Origin: Lineus longissimus
Taxonomy: Eukaryota; Nemertea; Pilidiophora; Heteronemertea; Lineidae
DNA length: 64,000 nt
NCBI RefSeq assembly: GCF_910592395.1
Contig: NC_088309.1
Coordinates: 4,778,501 to 4,842,500, forward strand
Reading direction: 5' to 3'
Shown here: piece by piece, positions 1 through 13,156 of the stretch
Numbering within the stretch: position 1 is the stretch's first letter
Layout: every line of letters begins with the position of its first letter
Position numbers and translations under genes: made by a program
Notes under the pieces: model-generated
Seen by the model: the letters and a program-made list of their open reading frames with translations, nothing else
The model's database searches: none
What the model was told of the DNA's origin: nothing

Positions 1-3000
1 TCTTTGGAAGAACTTTGTTAATGTTGCAAACTAGTGAAAAATTACACTATCAGAAAAAACAGCATTTCAACCAAATATCATCTGGATTGTACCGGGTTAT
101 TTACAACATACATTCGTATACTAGTGGGTCGAAATCACAGGCTGGACACAGCGATATAGTGCATGTGGTAGCACATCAAAACCTAGAAAAACATAATCAT
201 ATCTGATTAGCTCCAACACTATTCAGAATTATGAAGCATTACGAAATTAGGTTTCAATTTTAGCTCTTTACACATACAGTTGTGATAAATTGATTAATCA
301 CTTTTTTGTAATGACTACATATCTATTTGACCCATTGGTTTAACAGGACAGTGGATATGAGAATCTGATTGGGGTCGAAGTCATGAAAAATGCAGACACG
401 TTCCGTTGGTCCCGTTGCTCTTGCGTTGGAACTACAATGCACTAATGAACTGCCTTACATGTACATCGACAGTGCATGCACTGAGTGGCCTGTTCAACGG
501 AATCTGAATCTAAAGCAAATACAGATGCACTAAGATAGACTATCGCCTGTCAAAGCCTATCCGGCCAGAAACATCAAGAATTTCCCTGGCCCTCAGGCTT
601 GACATGCTTGAGTTAAAGCATCTACAACACACAGTGCCTTAGCCTCAATACTCCTTCTGTACCTCTTCCCAAGAAATCATAGTCTGTTTAGTGTTTAACT
701 TCCGCCGTCTCATGAGAACAATCCATCGCCTTCCTTCTGGAATCCGATAGCAAAGGTTTCAAGAGGTTCAGTTTTTCTTTCCAATTGATCTCGGGGAGAA
801 GGGCTGAAACACTGAGATAAGTGCCGCCTCCGTCACGTCGGTGTGCTTCCAACTGTCGATTGCTTAATTGATTCGCTTTCACACTTGATTTAGTATGAGA
901 AGGTCTTGAAAATTAATACTTTTGAAATATTAAACGTCACCCGCGTTCGATTCTCTAAGGAGAACTTGTCAACCAGCTGGCTTGATGTTTAAATGGGAAG
1001 TTTGCTAATTGAAAGGTACACGTATTTGATCGTGCAAAGCAAGCGTTTACTCAAAATCAAAGAAGTAGCATATATATTTGTGTCCTTTTCGAAGTGTTCT
1101 GAATATGATTCTAGAACTGATGGTTTATACATGTACATGAACCTGTGAACCCTGTTTTAAGGGACGGGGTAGAATTATGTTCAGACGGTAGTAAAAAAAG
1201 TTCCTTTGAAGTGAGTAGATTGTGTTGTTACGCAGCGCCAACGTGTTTGGTGTTTTTCTCAAGCGGCATGTAAGAATCCTACGATTTGAACAAAAGTGTT
1301 GACGAGGCAACTGAGACTTGGCTATAATCGCTCAAACCGAGACCACAACAGCCGGCAGAGATCACACACTGTCCGAGAAAACTCGGGACAACAACCAGCA
1401 TAAGTGTGGTAAACGCATTCAAGACATGTCACCAAGTAACATTTGTAACGAGACGGAAATTTCACAATTAGGTCTGCGGCCTCGTCAAAATCTTCTTGAA
1501 CACTGATCTATCCGATAATGGAGGGTATGGTTGTTATTGTCGTCGATATATAGGTCGGCTTCCGTTTGGACCGCGACCCGAATGAATACAAATTCATTTC
1601 TCATTTCTCTTTTTTTTTAAACCTGACCATTTGAATCAGATTTTAATCCCAATGGTTACAATCATTTGAGGCTGTCCTAACCTAAGCAATTACACTTATG
1701 ACACGATCCGTATGCCTCAATCAAAAAATGATCAAGCAAACTGGTATTGCTGTTAATTTCTCATTTGCAATTAGAACCTAAATGTTTCTACACAATGCAT
1801 GTCAACATGCGAAATTACCACCGAATGAGAGCATTAACAGAGTGATTTTGTTGCAATGATACTTAATGTGTGTAAACATATTTACTTGTGTACACATCAG
1901 TCTGTTTGATACTTGGATGAAAGACCATCAAATTAATTCACTGATTGAGAAAATGGGAGAGCGAATTTTAGTGTCATTTTCTATATTGCTATGATTCGGC
2001 GTCGAGCGTGATTTGCTGGCGCTCTGGCAATAGACTTTACTGAGTTCAGTCTGGGCACAGTGGTGTGAATTGTTGATGAAAAGTTCAAGGTCATTATCAA
2101 TTGCAAGTTCAAAGTTTGTCGGCAGCACTGTCATGTTGATAATAGGGGAGAATATGCAACTGCTGTGGGGTCGTGCTGTTCTTCAAAATGAGGCTTGATA
2201 TAGCAACCTAGGTGTCTCTTATGTGCCTTTGAACTTAATTCGGCCACACCTTATTTTTAAAAACATTGCAACCGTAGCAAAAAGCTTCTTTTCCACAAAC
2301 TGCAAAGAATACATTGAGTGAACCATTCAGGGAAATTTAGGAGAGGTTATTTTGGAACATTTCCCAGGACAGCAATGCACCGTTTAACCAGTCAGGCCTC
2401 CTTCAAAGATCTCCTCCGCACTTTGATAAGTTCTAGAGCACCGCTCTTCATCTTAATTGGCCCTGAGATATCAAAGCCAACTTTAAAGTGGAACATATCA
2501 CCGAAAATGCTGATAAACAGCAAAATTAGCATGATTGTTTCTTATTTAATAAACCTCAAGTGACTTGTAGCAAGTGCATGAACTGTTTCTTTGCTTGTGA
2601 TGATATCTTATGGCCGGTGACCAACAATATATCAAACAGTAATGCAGTTATCATCGCACTTCCGACTTCAAAGTAATCTACCATTCAGCAATATGGCCTG
2701 TACTTCGTGTAGTCTTAACAGTGCAATCTGAGTAATTTGGAGGTCAATTGTCAAATCTAATGGTTATCGTGTCAGTATGAAGACTTCTCTTTCTTCTAAC
2801 GTATCTTCCGGCCGATCTGACATGCTTGTCTAAGAAAATAAAAGGTCCAACGAAGCCTGAGTGTGGTTAGCAACTTGGCAGCCATTTTGAAATGAGATAT
2901 CGCCCAGTGTGTGTCGCCACCGTTACTACTTCTGGTTATCTAAACCATGACGACCATCTGTTTTGTGATCGTTTGGTTGACGGTGGTGTTGCTCTCAGAT

Positions 3001-6000
3001 CCTGAATTCGAAAGGCCTGAATGTAGGGCTGACGCCACTAGAAGCTGCAAACAGTGTATTTGAAGTAATAAAACCTTGCATTAGGAGACACAGCGTGACG
3101 GGAAACCTGACATTTCGCAACCGACAATGGTGTACATACGGCGCCGTCAGATGAAGCCCAATAAAATATATAACGTGCAACCAAGGCAATAAGCTGTGTG
3201 TGGCTGATGTTGAAAGTGCCATAGTTTTTATAGATTTCGGAATCAGGGGCCATGCCATTCGCCATTTTATTATGTATAATCTATAACAGAGTGTGCATGC
3301 AAACCATCATAAGGATTCAGGCGAATATTAGCAAGTACACTTTCTGGTACATGTAACTCGAGGAGGTGAAAATCAAATATGTAACAGGGTGTCAAGCGCT
3401 GAGAACCTAAAAGGTTGGAAGGCTCATAGTAAACAAATGCTATTTGTTATAGTTATAGCTTTTTCATTTGTAGCCCGAACACTGATTTACGCATCTTTCA
3501 TTACTTATCCGGTGGGACGCGAATTTAACAACCAAATGACATTTTGTGATACTTTGATATACGTAATCAGACCTATTAATGGGTGGACACTCGTATGTTT
3601 TGTATACCAAGGTGCGTGTTTTTTTCTCCTCGATCATGAATAATCAACTGATGTTATAAATCCTCACTTATCGCATGAAATGTGTGTCATAGATCAGTAG
3701 CCGTCGTAGATTACGGGTTATATCACACTTGGCGCGTGAGGTTGTGAAGATGAAATCAAAGGGAGAATCAGAGCAATACATTTCTCTTTTTTCTGGCCAG
3801 ATTTATAACAATGGCATCAATGTAAAGACTGATTTATTGTCAATATCACGGAGTTACATACATATCCATGTATTATCTATTGAACACGACAAACAGTATA
3901 TTAGTAAGCATCAGGGCGGAACGTATTGCCGCTTTCCGAGATGTGTGGTTTTTTTCAAGCAGGCATAAATTTGTCATCGCTTTCTATACTTGGTTCGTTG
4001 TAAAGGCTCGCGCTCTGTTTTCCAACAATGTGATTGGTGAAAATACCGAAGGCACAAGGATTTCCGTTACACTTGTACAAATTTATCAGCTGAAAGCTTG
4101 AGTTTTTTTATCTGCATGTCTGATCCAATTCCTCTTGTCTCTCATTAATGCCTTCCTGGATCTAAAACCTTTCTATACTTACAATGTATACATTATCCTT
4201 TGGCTCATCCTTCATATCCGCAAGAGAAAATCTATTCAAAACATTGCTTATAATGTGTCAATAAGTTCGTATGCGCTTATAAGTTATTGCCGATAATGAA
4301 AATGTATAGATTTATAAAGGTGCCAATAGGTTGCTGTTATCTACATGTATTCACGGGCGCTGCTGATAATTATGGCTTCGTTAATTGAACATTTATGACT
4401 TCAGTAATAAATCAGTCACTGCATCATAGAACTTCCAATTGAACGTTTTGTGGTGATGTCATGAGCAATGAGACAGTTCATCAATACAATAGACAGCTTG
4501 ATGAATGTAGGTCTCGCCATACTCCCAAATGTTAGTGTACATGTATTTTGATATACAGTATACATGTACATAGCGTCATAGTTTTAATTATTGCGGAATA
4601 TTTGGTGTTTAAAACATGACAATGGAGTACTGGATTTTACATGTTTCCAAGGTAAAATCGAATCCTTTTTTGTATGTATATGTACATTCATTTTGTTGAA
4701 GCATGCATTGTATGACATATCTTTTCATAATTTTATTCAGAATTTTCAAAAGGAAGTTCAATCTGAGCGATGTCATGTTGATCAAATACATATTCCAAGT
4801 GGAACCATATACATGTGCTTATCACATGTATGTCTACTGAAAAGATGTTATGACTTTTGGTATTCCTTTGCTTTCAATGCTTAGTCTCCTGGGCGTCATG
4901 TTTGGCGTCTGCGTTAATTAACCATGGAGGACAGGTAGCGGAACCCGAGCGTTCGGCATGCCAACCCCGTTACTTCTTCTCACCCAATATGCTAAAGACT
5001 AGAAAAACCATCTCACCCATCGAATACTGTTCAATTACGTACTTTTCCGTACACGTTCCGACTCATACTGTGCGTAAAATTTCATCAAAGTAGAACTGGC
5101 GTAAATCATATTAAGATATTGTAGTTTCGTCTCGTTAGCGCCATGATGAATGAGCTAGGCACACCGACGACACGTTAAGAGCCGAAGGTGCTAACTTCTG
5201 CCAAGGAATGGCTTGAAATGTCGACACCATTCTGTAACTAAATCATCGACGCCTACCGCACGGCTGTTGATTTCTTGCATTCGAAATCGGAAACTGAAAA
5301 AGTTGACCTACTCTACTGAGACATGCACCATAGTTTGTTCAGAATATCGTAGCAACTTCGAAATTAAAAACAATACATAACTTATCTATAAACAGAATGC
5401 TTTTCCTTCATCCCTTCAGTGCGTTTTTTTTCTGACGATAAAATGTATGAAGTAATTGTTGACAATAATGTCTCTTGCTCAGGAACCAGAAAGTAGACTG
5501 GACGAATTTCTTTACAAAATAACTACAATGTAGCGGCAGTCTAGATGGTTTATACTCAAGTCTTTTTAGTTGTAAAATTGGTAATTTACATGTCCTAAAA
5601 GGATAGGAAAGGATGCAGTACGATGATGATAATGATCAGAACATCCATTTACTAGAAAAAAATTATTTTGAGCAAAGCTTTTGTCTTTTTGTGTTAACCT
5701 CTGCCGAGATCTCGGTTGAACAAGACTTGCGACGCCAAATCGCTGTGTAGGCAAAATATATCACGCGCTTGGTAATTGAAATTGTCCCCGTCCCGCTCTC
5801 TGCCGTTAAATACGGGGTGTAGTCTTCCGCCGTCGTGTCAAATTGAATTAGAAATAATCCACAAAGAACTTTTAAATGCCAGTTCAATTTTGAGGAAATT
5901 ATAAGGTGGATTTCATCGTGAGTTGCGTTCATTTTGTCACTGGGCAAAAACAAAGAAGTTTCCAACACACCTTGCCGAGTTTCTCCACCTTGTATGCAAC

Positions 6001-9000
6001 AATTATGCAAATCCTGATCAAAGTCGAGCCAGCTTTGTCCTATCTTTGATGCAGTTATACGCCGGGGAAAGGATATTAACTGGGCGTGTTTGGTATCAGG
6101 TTAGGGCTTTTTTATCCACCACCAAGCCCTAGTTTCCCATCATAGATAATTTTCTTCCGCCAAAACCAATAATGCTTTGGTATATCAAAGCCACCGCTTA
6201 ATTCGAGAAAGACAGCACCCCTGCGCTTTTATCAACTCTCACCCGGTTTATTTTGGGAGACGCGATTGAGCGGCTGCAGCGTCTTTCGTAAGAAAGTGTA
6301 GCATTAATGAGGGTGTTTTCACGGTGTCGCGGAGATCCAGGGCTTTCAAACTGGCCGCAATTTTTAAAATGCAATTAAGATTCAAAGGTTAGGTAACGAG
6401 AGAGTAACTGAGAATACCGCCATGCTGCTTAAACGAACAAAGCGGCATATGGCAGTTTGATAGATTTTGATTCCGCTTAGTTTTACTGCTGGCGGGAACA
6501 ATGGTTGATTCAAGTTAGTCTGTAACTAAAATTTTGATATGTTGTTTTATTGAAGAGACTAATGCATCTACATTTGTATATCAACAATACTCCAGAGTTT
6601 TTACTTGCGATGCGATGCAATTACTTGTGCTGCATGAAAAAGATTTAAACCACTTGTCTTCCGACCATGCTGTACGTTTCTCAGTTTGAACAATAAAATC
6701 CTTAGATTTTTGGCGTCTTCAACAAAGTAGACCTAAAGATAGCTTCTGACGGCTAAAAATGGAATTATTTCCAATGCATGAAGTCTAACACCTATTTTTT
6801 CTTCCTGCATTTTGACGTATTAAACGCAGTTGTAATTCATTTGAATGTGTAACGATATAGACGGGTGAAATAGCTGTCGGTTGTATGGCACCGTTTTGTC
6901 TCAGCGACACATACCCTGTCAGCAGGCCTACGGGCTATTATGTGGGAGGTGAGGACCAGAGAGTAGATAACCCATTCAACAATATCAAAGTTGCTTGACA
7001 GATTTGAAAAATTCGTCACAAAAGACCTGGTGAATTTAGAAAAGATTTTTGAGTAAGATGATGATTTCGATCTCTCTGGCGAAAGACGGTATTGAAGGTT
7101 CGGCACCGAAGCGCGGCGCTGGGGCCAAACTTGGGCAGACAGGCGCCACTGTTGTTATAAGGCATTCGGCCTTTTTTCATAGGTCTCTGCACCATAAGTT
7201 ATACTGAATACACACAGCGATGAATCCCCGTCTTCTGACAATAGGGATATCATTTGATTCTCTTGCCTGCAGGAACGACGATTTACTAAGGGGTATATCA
7301 TGATCTCCGACTTCATTTCACAATGGTGGGGAGACATTGGTATGGTAGCTTTGTGTCGAGAAAGACTGGTTTGCATGGTAAGAGGGCGGGGAGAGGACTC
7401 CCGAGAAGAATACCTTTCCCCCCAGGAACACCTCGTCGAAAAGCTTGGCGTTATTGAGACTCATAACAAAGCTTTGACCATTGAGGTATTTACGAAATCC
7501 GTGCTTCAACGGGATGCATATGGCCTGCTTTAATGATCCCCACAATAAGGGAGGTCCCCGTGTTTGTAAATCGTTTATTTGCGCTTTCAAACCGAATGAA
7601 TGTTGAAAGTTTCCAAATCCGTTACAATATTATGCTGATAACAAGCGCAGGGCACTTGAGATTTTGACTTTTGGAGACACAATTGACTGTGGGCGAGTCA
7701 CACATTTCTTTTACTTCAGCCCGTGGAAGCTAACACTTTCAACTGGTATCTTACGCGGCCCGGATCCATTTCGTATGGAATCATCTTAGAAATACTGAGC
7801 CACAACTTTTTCTCCTGATACAATTTATAATCATCTTTAAAAATTCCTCACAGTACCAAGGTTACAAAATAATATTTTTTGTTTCTTCTTTGCATATTTT
7901 TCCCGTTCATTTTGATACGCAAAAATTAAAGGTTGAGAGTTGAAATAGATTCGCCAACACCTATTCGCACATTGTTCAGCTAAAATATAATTCGACCAAG
8001 AACTTTATGTATAATCTTGCCAGTGAATTGCCAACCTAAGTATCAATTTCATGAAACCACTAAACCTCAATACCATTACAAATCGGAGAGAAAATTGTAA
8101 CACGGATTGTCAATAAGGTATCTGTCATTCCCACCGGCTTTATTCGTGAACTTGACACTCAAATCGCATTTTCCAAATCAAAACTTGACATAACCGTCAT
8201 GATAGAAATGCTTGACGATATATTTTATCCAATGACGGTGGGTCTAGTTACTGGCATATCTCGGGGTGACTGTCACCACGTCCACTAGACCTCGGTCGTC
8301 AAACTACGGCTTGAAGTGGCTTCCGCGCTCAGATTACAAATCAAGTACCCTACACTTTATTCGTGAAATTGTCGTTCTGTTTGTTATATCTCAGATTATG
8401 CATAACGTAGTAAGGAATAGTCAGTGTCCAGCACAGTGATCGTATTCATAAAAGAACGCATGCAGACCAATTGATAATACATGGAAAGCACCATTTCGTG
8501 GTTTGTTGGTGGTTAAATTGAATCTGTTATTGTTTTTCAAAACAAAAATTTTCTATCTTCATCATAATAATACGTAGTTAGTGTCAAAGATCATAATGCC
8601 TAACGTTTTTTTCATCAGCTAAGAACATGAAAAAATGGCAATGCAGCAGAGGGTTGAGTCGCTTTTTCTAAGCTGTTTCGAGAGGGCAAAGACGTATCGC
8701 CTATTTTTCTTTCGCTTGGCCATCAACGAAGGCAAATTGCCGGTGAAAGACCCTTACCAAGTCCCCTGTTGACGGTAATGGAGGATTAGGCGTGAACAAG
8801 AGGCACCGGTAAATCTTTCTTGTCGGTAAATCTTTCTTCCCGGATCACGCTGGTGAAGCAGGCTCCTTCACCGTGATATAAGGCACCGGGGAGGGATCAT
8901 ACCACGATGCTGTCAAGTGCGAGGCAGAAATGGATGGATTAAGAGCAAAATGCCAAAGATACATACAGATAATCTTGTCTTTTGTTCTTATTATATTTAT

Positions 9001-12000
9001 AAATGGGCATATTTTTAATCCTCAGTCCAGTTTGACAAAAAAAGAAGGTATTACTAAAATGCTAATAAAATACGGCAATGGGGATTTCAAGGGAAAAGCT
9101 TGAGGCTTTTCAACTTTTTCAAGTGAACTTTTTTAACTTCCTTTTTTAAGCCACGTATGTAATACTCCTTCGAGCGTCATTTCAGGATGTCTTAGAAACG
9201 ATACAATTCTGCGTCATTTCAAATCTGGTTTTCTCATTAAAATGGTTTATTTTCGCTACCAAGCAACGAACAAATTTCTCGTTAATTTTATATCGTTTCA
9301 GACAATAAGGCTACATGTTAATCAGCACTTCTTTACATTATATCAAGAAAATATCACCGTTCTGTCGCTGGCAATTGCAGACTTATTTGAAATTTGTTTA
9401 CTATTTATCGCAATTACGGATAATTTTACGAGAGAAATCAAGTGGAGAATTTGACTGAATTACTATTTAATTGTAAAGTGACTTTTTGCAAAGAAAATCA
9501 GTTTGGGGTGAGTCTGAGAAGTGCTGCGAGGAAAGATTGCTTAGCTTACTCGTCACGGAACATGGAACATTCTGCTGAAGGTTATCGACATATAAAGTGC
9601 CAGGGCACGATGCAATCTTCAGATTTTTTCTAAAAACGCGAAGCTTTGCTTCTAACCCCCCATGTTCTAATCAGGTTGGTTGTTCCGGACGACTAGGCAT
9701 TGGGTAAATGAACAGTCGAAAATTCCACCGCAGCGTCACATGGCGTGTCATAGCTGGCAAGATATCCAGCAGTCTGGCTTCGGGACTAAACATCTTTTTT
9801 GCGTCGCGTTTTCTTGCGAATTTGCTATGGCTTTCGACGGAACGGACAAGGGAGAAACATTTCTACATATATACAAGTAGAAATAAAGCAGAAAAGTACA
9901 ACCGCTTGAGCTACTTCATGTTGACACCGGAAGTAATGGTCATGTGACCAAAGATTGTTTACAAGTCGTCTGCACGTAGGAGTTGCTGGGCAGAATCAAG
10001 TCTCAGTGTTTCTTCTTCTAATGATGAAGTGGCCTGAGAAAGAATCAACATGAAAAATATCATTTATGTGTTCTCCATTAGTCAAATGAGTTTCTGTTCT
10101 TGTCACAGTGCAGTCGGTTTGGTGCCGAATCTAAGGGTTCACAAGTGGTGATAGCGCGGCATAGGTGACGGAGGCGAGAGCTAAACATGGCGGTCGATGG
10201 AAACTAGCGCCACTCGGTCTACGAGCCACTGTGGTTCTTAATTTTAATTCTAATAATTCTTAAGTCGCGTGAATTAATGGCCTCACCGATTGGTGAGCAA
10301 ACTTTACAATTACATGAAAGAGTCGATAAGATCTGCTCGCCTCATGAACCACCCCCATGTCCTAGTTGGCACCTTTTTAATATCGCTCCAGAATTGCGAT
10401 TCGATGTTTGGTTGTCATATTTAACATGGGACATTGTGAGATTGGTGCATATTCTATGAGGAGGTAACGCTGGCTGGTTGGCGCCAGCATTCAGGGCTAA
10501 TTGCTCGCTTGCCAATAGCTCTATACCAACACTGGCATTGTGACCTTAACTGCTGCTAATCAACTACGGCATGCACGATATTGACGGCCAGTTCCGAACT
10601 TCACCAAAACGATGGCAGGCCAGAGTCCAGTGCTGTTCGTAACAACAAACGAAACAACCGGAAGTGACGCCATTGACTGTCACCCTCGAGAAGTCTAACG
10701 TTCTGGAAATTTAATAAATGTGAATTTGCCTATTAAGTTGTTTCAGTTTGTATTTTATGCTATGAGATGACAGGAACAGATAATAAATGAAACGAAATGT
10801 TTATCCCAATTTTCGATGTTCACCGATCATCACCATGTGTGTTCCACCCTCCACCAAATTCCAAACCTAAAGAGCTCTTGTGATTTTTTTTATTCGTGAA
10901 GTGATGATTCTGTTCGTTCTTGTTGGTCATCAGATGTTGATGGCTACGTGTGTGTCATAGTTTGAGGTAGAAGAAAACCTGTCGCGGGAGGGATCTAAGC
11001 TTGTCCTTGTCACTTTGAGAGGTACTTGCATTGAGAGGAAAACTACTCTGATTTGTTGAAGTGGTTGAAGTTGGCGAAACAAATTGTTCCAACAAAATGT
11101 TTCCCGCCCCGGTACTGATAAAGAGGAATAAGAATGGAAAACATGGTTGCAATGCATTGGTAGCGCTAAAGATGTTGAGATTTGAATGGATTGATATCGA
11201 GATTAAAAAAACTGAGATGAAATGAAATTCTAAAAGTACAGTTTCAATATTTTGTCACCAGAATGAAACGTGTTTACATCACTTCTCGAGTACGATAAAT
11301 CTCGCATTAGATGGCCAAGACACGATGGTCGATATATGTACATTTATTTATGTATTGTACATGCCCGTCTCTCAACCATACTAGCCATCTGGCAAAAAAC
11401 ACCATATTTGCCGAACTCTCAAGGCCAGATGGATATGATTAATGCTGTTTGTCTTGTAATTATTTTTGATATGCTAATAGAGATATTCTTCTCTCCCATT
11501 TTTGGTTGCACAGTTTGTTTACTGCATATACTGTTGAGATTTGCCCGCCGCTTCGGCTGGAAACCCGCATGAGGGTGGTCTAGCGCCACAACTTAACTCA
11601 TATCGTCCAATTGATTCCATTTGATCTTCAGGTCCTTGACTTCTTGGAGTGCGAAGTGAACTTCGTTGAATGTGTGCTCACATTGGTGGCTGCTGGTCAA
11701 ATTGGTAAACCATGCGCGTGGTTACTCGCCCATCCCAAACAAGATAACATACTTGCCTATACACAGCACAACGCTTTAATAATCCCAATATTTTTGTTTA
11801 GTTCTTGCATAACATATACCTTCTGATTAACAACTTGACAAGGGAGGTACGTGTGGGGTTAACAGATAATTTGTTACTGTCACGAACGTCTTACCTGAAA
11901 TAAGATGGTCTCATAAAGAATTTAAATTTCTTAAAATCGAAATATCGAATGTCGATCGTTGAAGATGTACTCGGATAACTTGAATGCTTTTAAGGAATAT

Positions 12001-13009
12001 CAAATGACGTGCAGAGGACGGAACAAAAAGTATCCCTCTCCCGCTGCTTAAGGTTGAGCCCTACATGCCAAGAACGTACCCTCTCTTGTGACAATGAGTT
12101 TAGATCACAGTGTTACCCTGACCTCCTGAAGTGCTAAGATCCGCCCAGGGACGTCTAGGTTCCCCCACAGGAGAGCTCCCCGGCCCGCCTGTGACACGTC
12201 ACGCGCTCTTTAGGAAACGACTTTGTCTTAACGATGTAATAGCTGAGGTATCACGCACCCAGATCTCGCAGTGAAGTCACTGCCAGCGGAAATGTAGTAA
12301 AACAACAGAGTTGTCCTTTGTACAATTAAGTTGACTTATCATGACTCTCCAACATCGAGTCTACCATTTTCTCTGGTGTAATTAGCCGAGTTTAAGACCC
12401 CAACTGTGGCGAGTTTCGGCCCTCTCCACACGCCATACCTGCCGAATGAACGGTACTAAGGAGGTACTTGTCTTCCCAAATCGATACGCCGCCTAATTGT
12501 TAGGATAGTATTGCTTCCCTTGGCGACCAAAGACACGGCAAGAGGTTTCGATGGCGTGCCAAACGTAACGGCCGCGCCTCAAGTAGCAAATCAGAGTTCA
12601 TCGATGACTTAAACTAATCCATGTGCCATTATCTTAGCCTGATGATAGACCGGGTTCAATTTTCGCTCGTTTTGATAACAAAATGGCGAAGGATGTCATT
12701 TGGCATTCTCACCTGGCATTCAAATATCGAGGGTTCCTCGCATGTTTAGCACCATGGGCAGGTTCAAACAGACAGCAATGTAACTATGAATTATGAAACT
12801 TTCTCTTCGGCTCTTCTCTAACATTCTCGAAATTTCGATGAGGACATTAAGAATTAAATAATGTTCTCGTCTCCGTGTTTCAGGATTTCGTTACATAGCC
12901 ATTACATTTCTACGCAGCGATTAAAAATATGTCTATAAGTTAAACATTTTTCCCTTTTTTGATATTTTCATAAAATTATTCACCATTCTCTTACCTCTTC
13001 TCCTTGCAG
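1..13009 (+). other. Probable 3' part of a large Tbx2/3 intron (no coding exon recognised)
   Basis: This is read as intron because the first coding exon found (from 13010) begins in the middle of a T-box domain, in phase 0, directly after a pyrimidine-rich acceptor (ttacctcttctccttgcag). The preceding T-box exon, which in the family carries the MFPPFKV and HNSRWMVAGKADP-type motifs, is not visible on either strand here, so the intron would exceed 13 kb. Short open frames in the stretch resemble no protein I know. Visible content: scattered TACATGTA palindromes (for example near 455, 1130 and 4540), a 17-bp tandem duplication at 8807-8840, and a CpG-rich block at about 12000-12640. That this is intron is inference; a separate small gene cannot be ruled out. 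Confidence 0.6.
8807..8840. repeat. 17-bp tandem duplication (two copies)
   Basis: CGGTAAATCTTTCTTGT at 8807-8823 is followed directly by CGGTAAATCTTTCTTCC at 8824-8840; only the last two bases differ. It is a small local duplication within the presumed intron, and no function is evident. Confidence 0.85.
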
Positions 13010-13156
13010 ACGATATTAAATTCGATGCACAAGTATCAACCACGTTTCCATCTAGTCCGAGCTAACGATATACTCAAGTTACCATACAGTCAATTCAGAA
13101 CGTATGTCTTTAAAGAAACAGAATTTATCGCCGTTACTGCATATCAGAATGAGAAG
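13010..13156 (+). CDS. Tbx2/3: Tbx2/3 T-box transcription factor, internal T-box exon (partial gene)
   Basis: This 147-bp exon encodes 49 residues in phase 0, from [20 protein letters not shown] to [14 protein letters not shown]. It lies between a cttgcag acceptor and a consensus donor (gag-aag followed by gtaagt). It is the third quarter of the T-box DNA-binding domain: the MHKYQPR and [16 protein letters not shown] segments are signatures of the family, and the [11 protein letters not shown]...[11 protein letters not shown] wording with [12 protein letters not shown] is typical of the Tbx2/3 subfamily. A 147-bp length with phase-0 ends matches what I recall for the equivalent vertebrate TBX2/TBX3 exon. 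Known family role: nuclear DNA-binding protein, mainly a transcriptional repressor, recognising AGGTGTGA-type sites. No start codon belongs here; upstream exons are outside the window. Subfamily assignment is very secure. Confidence 0.97.
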
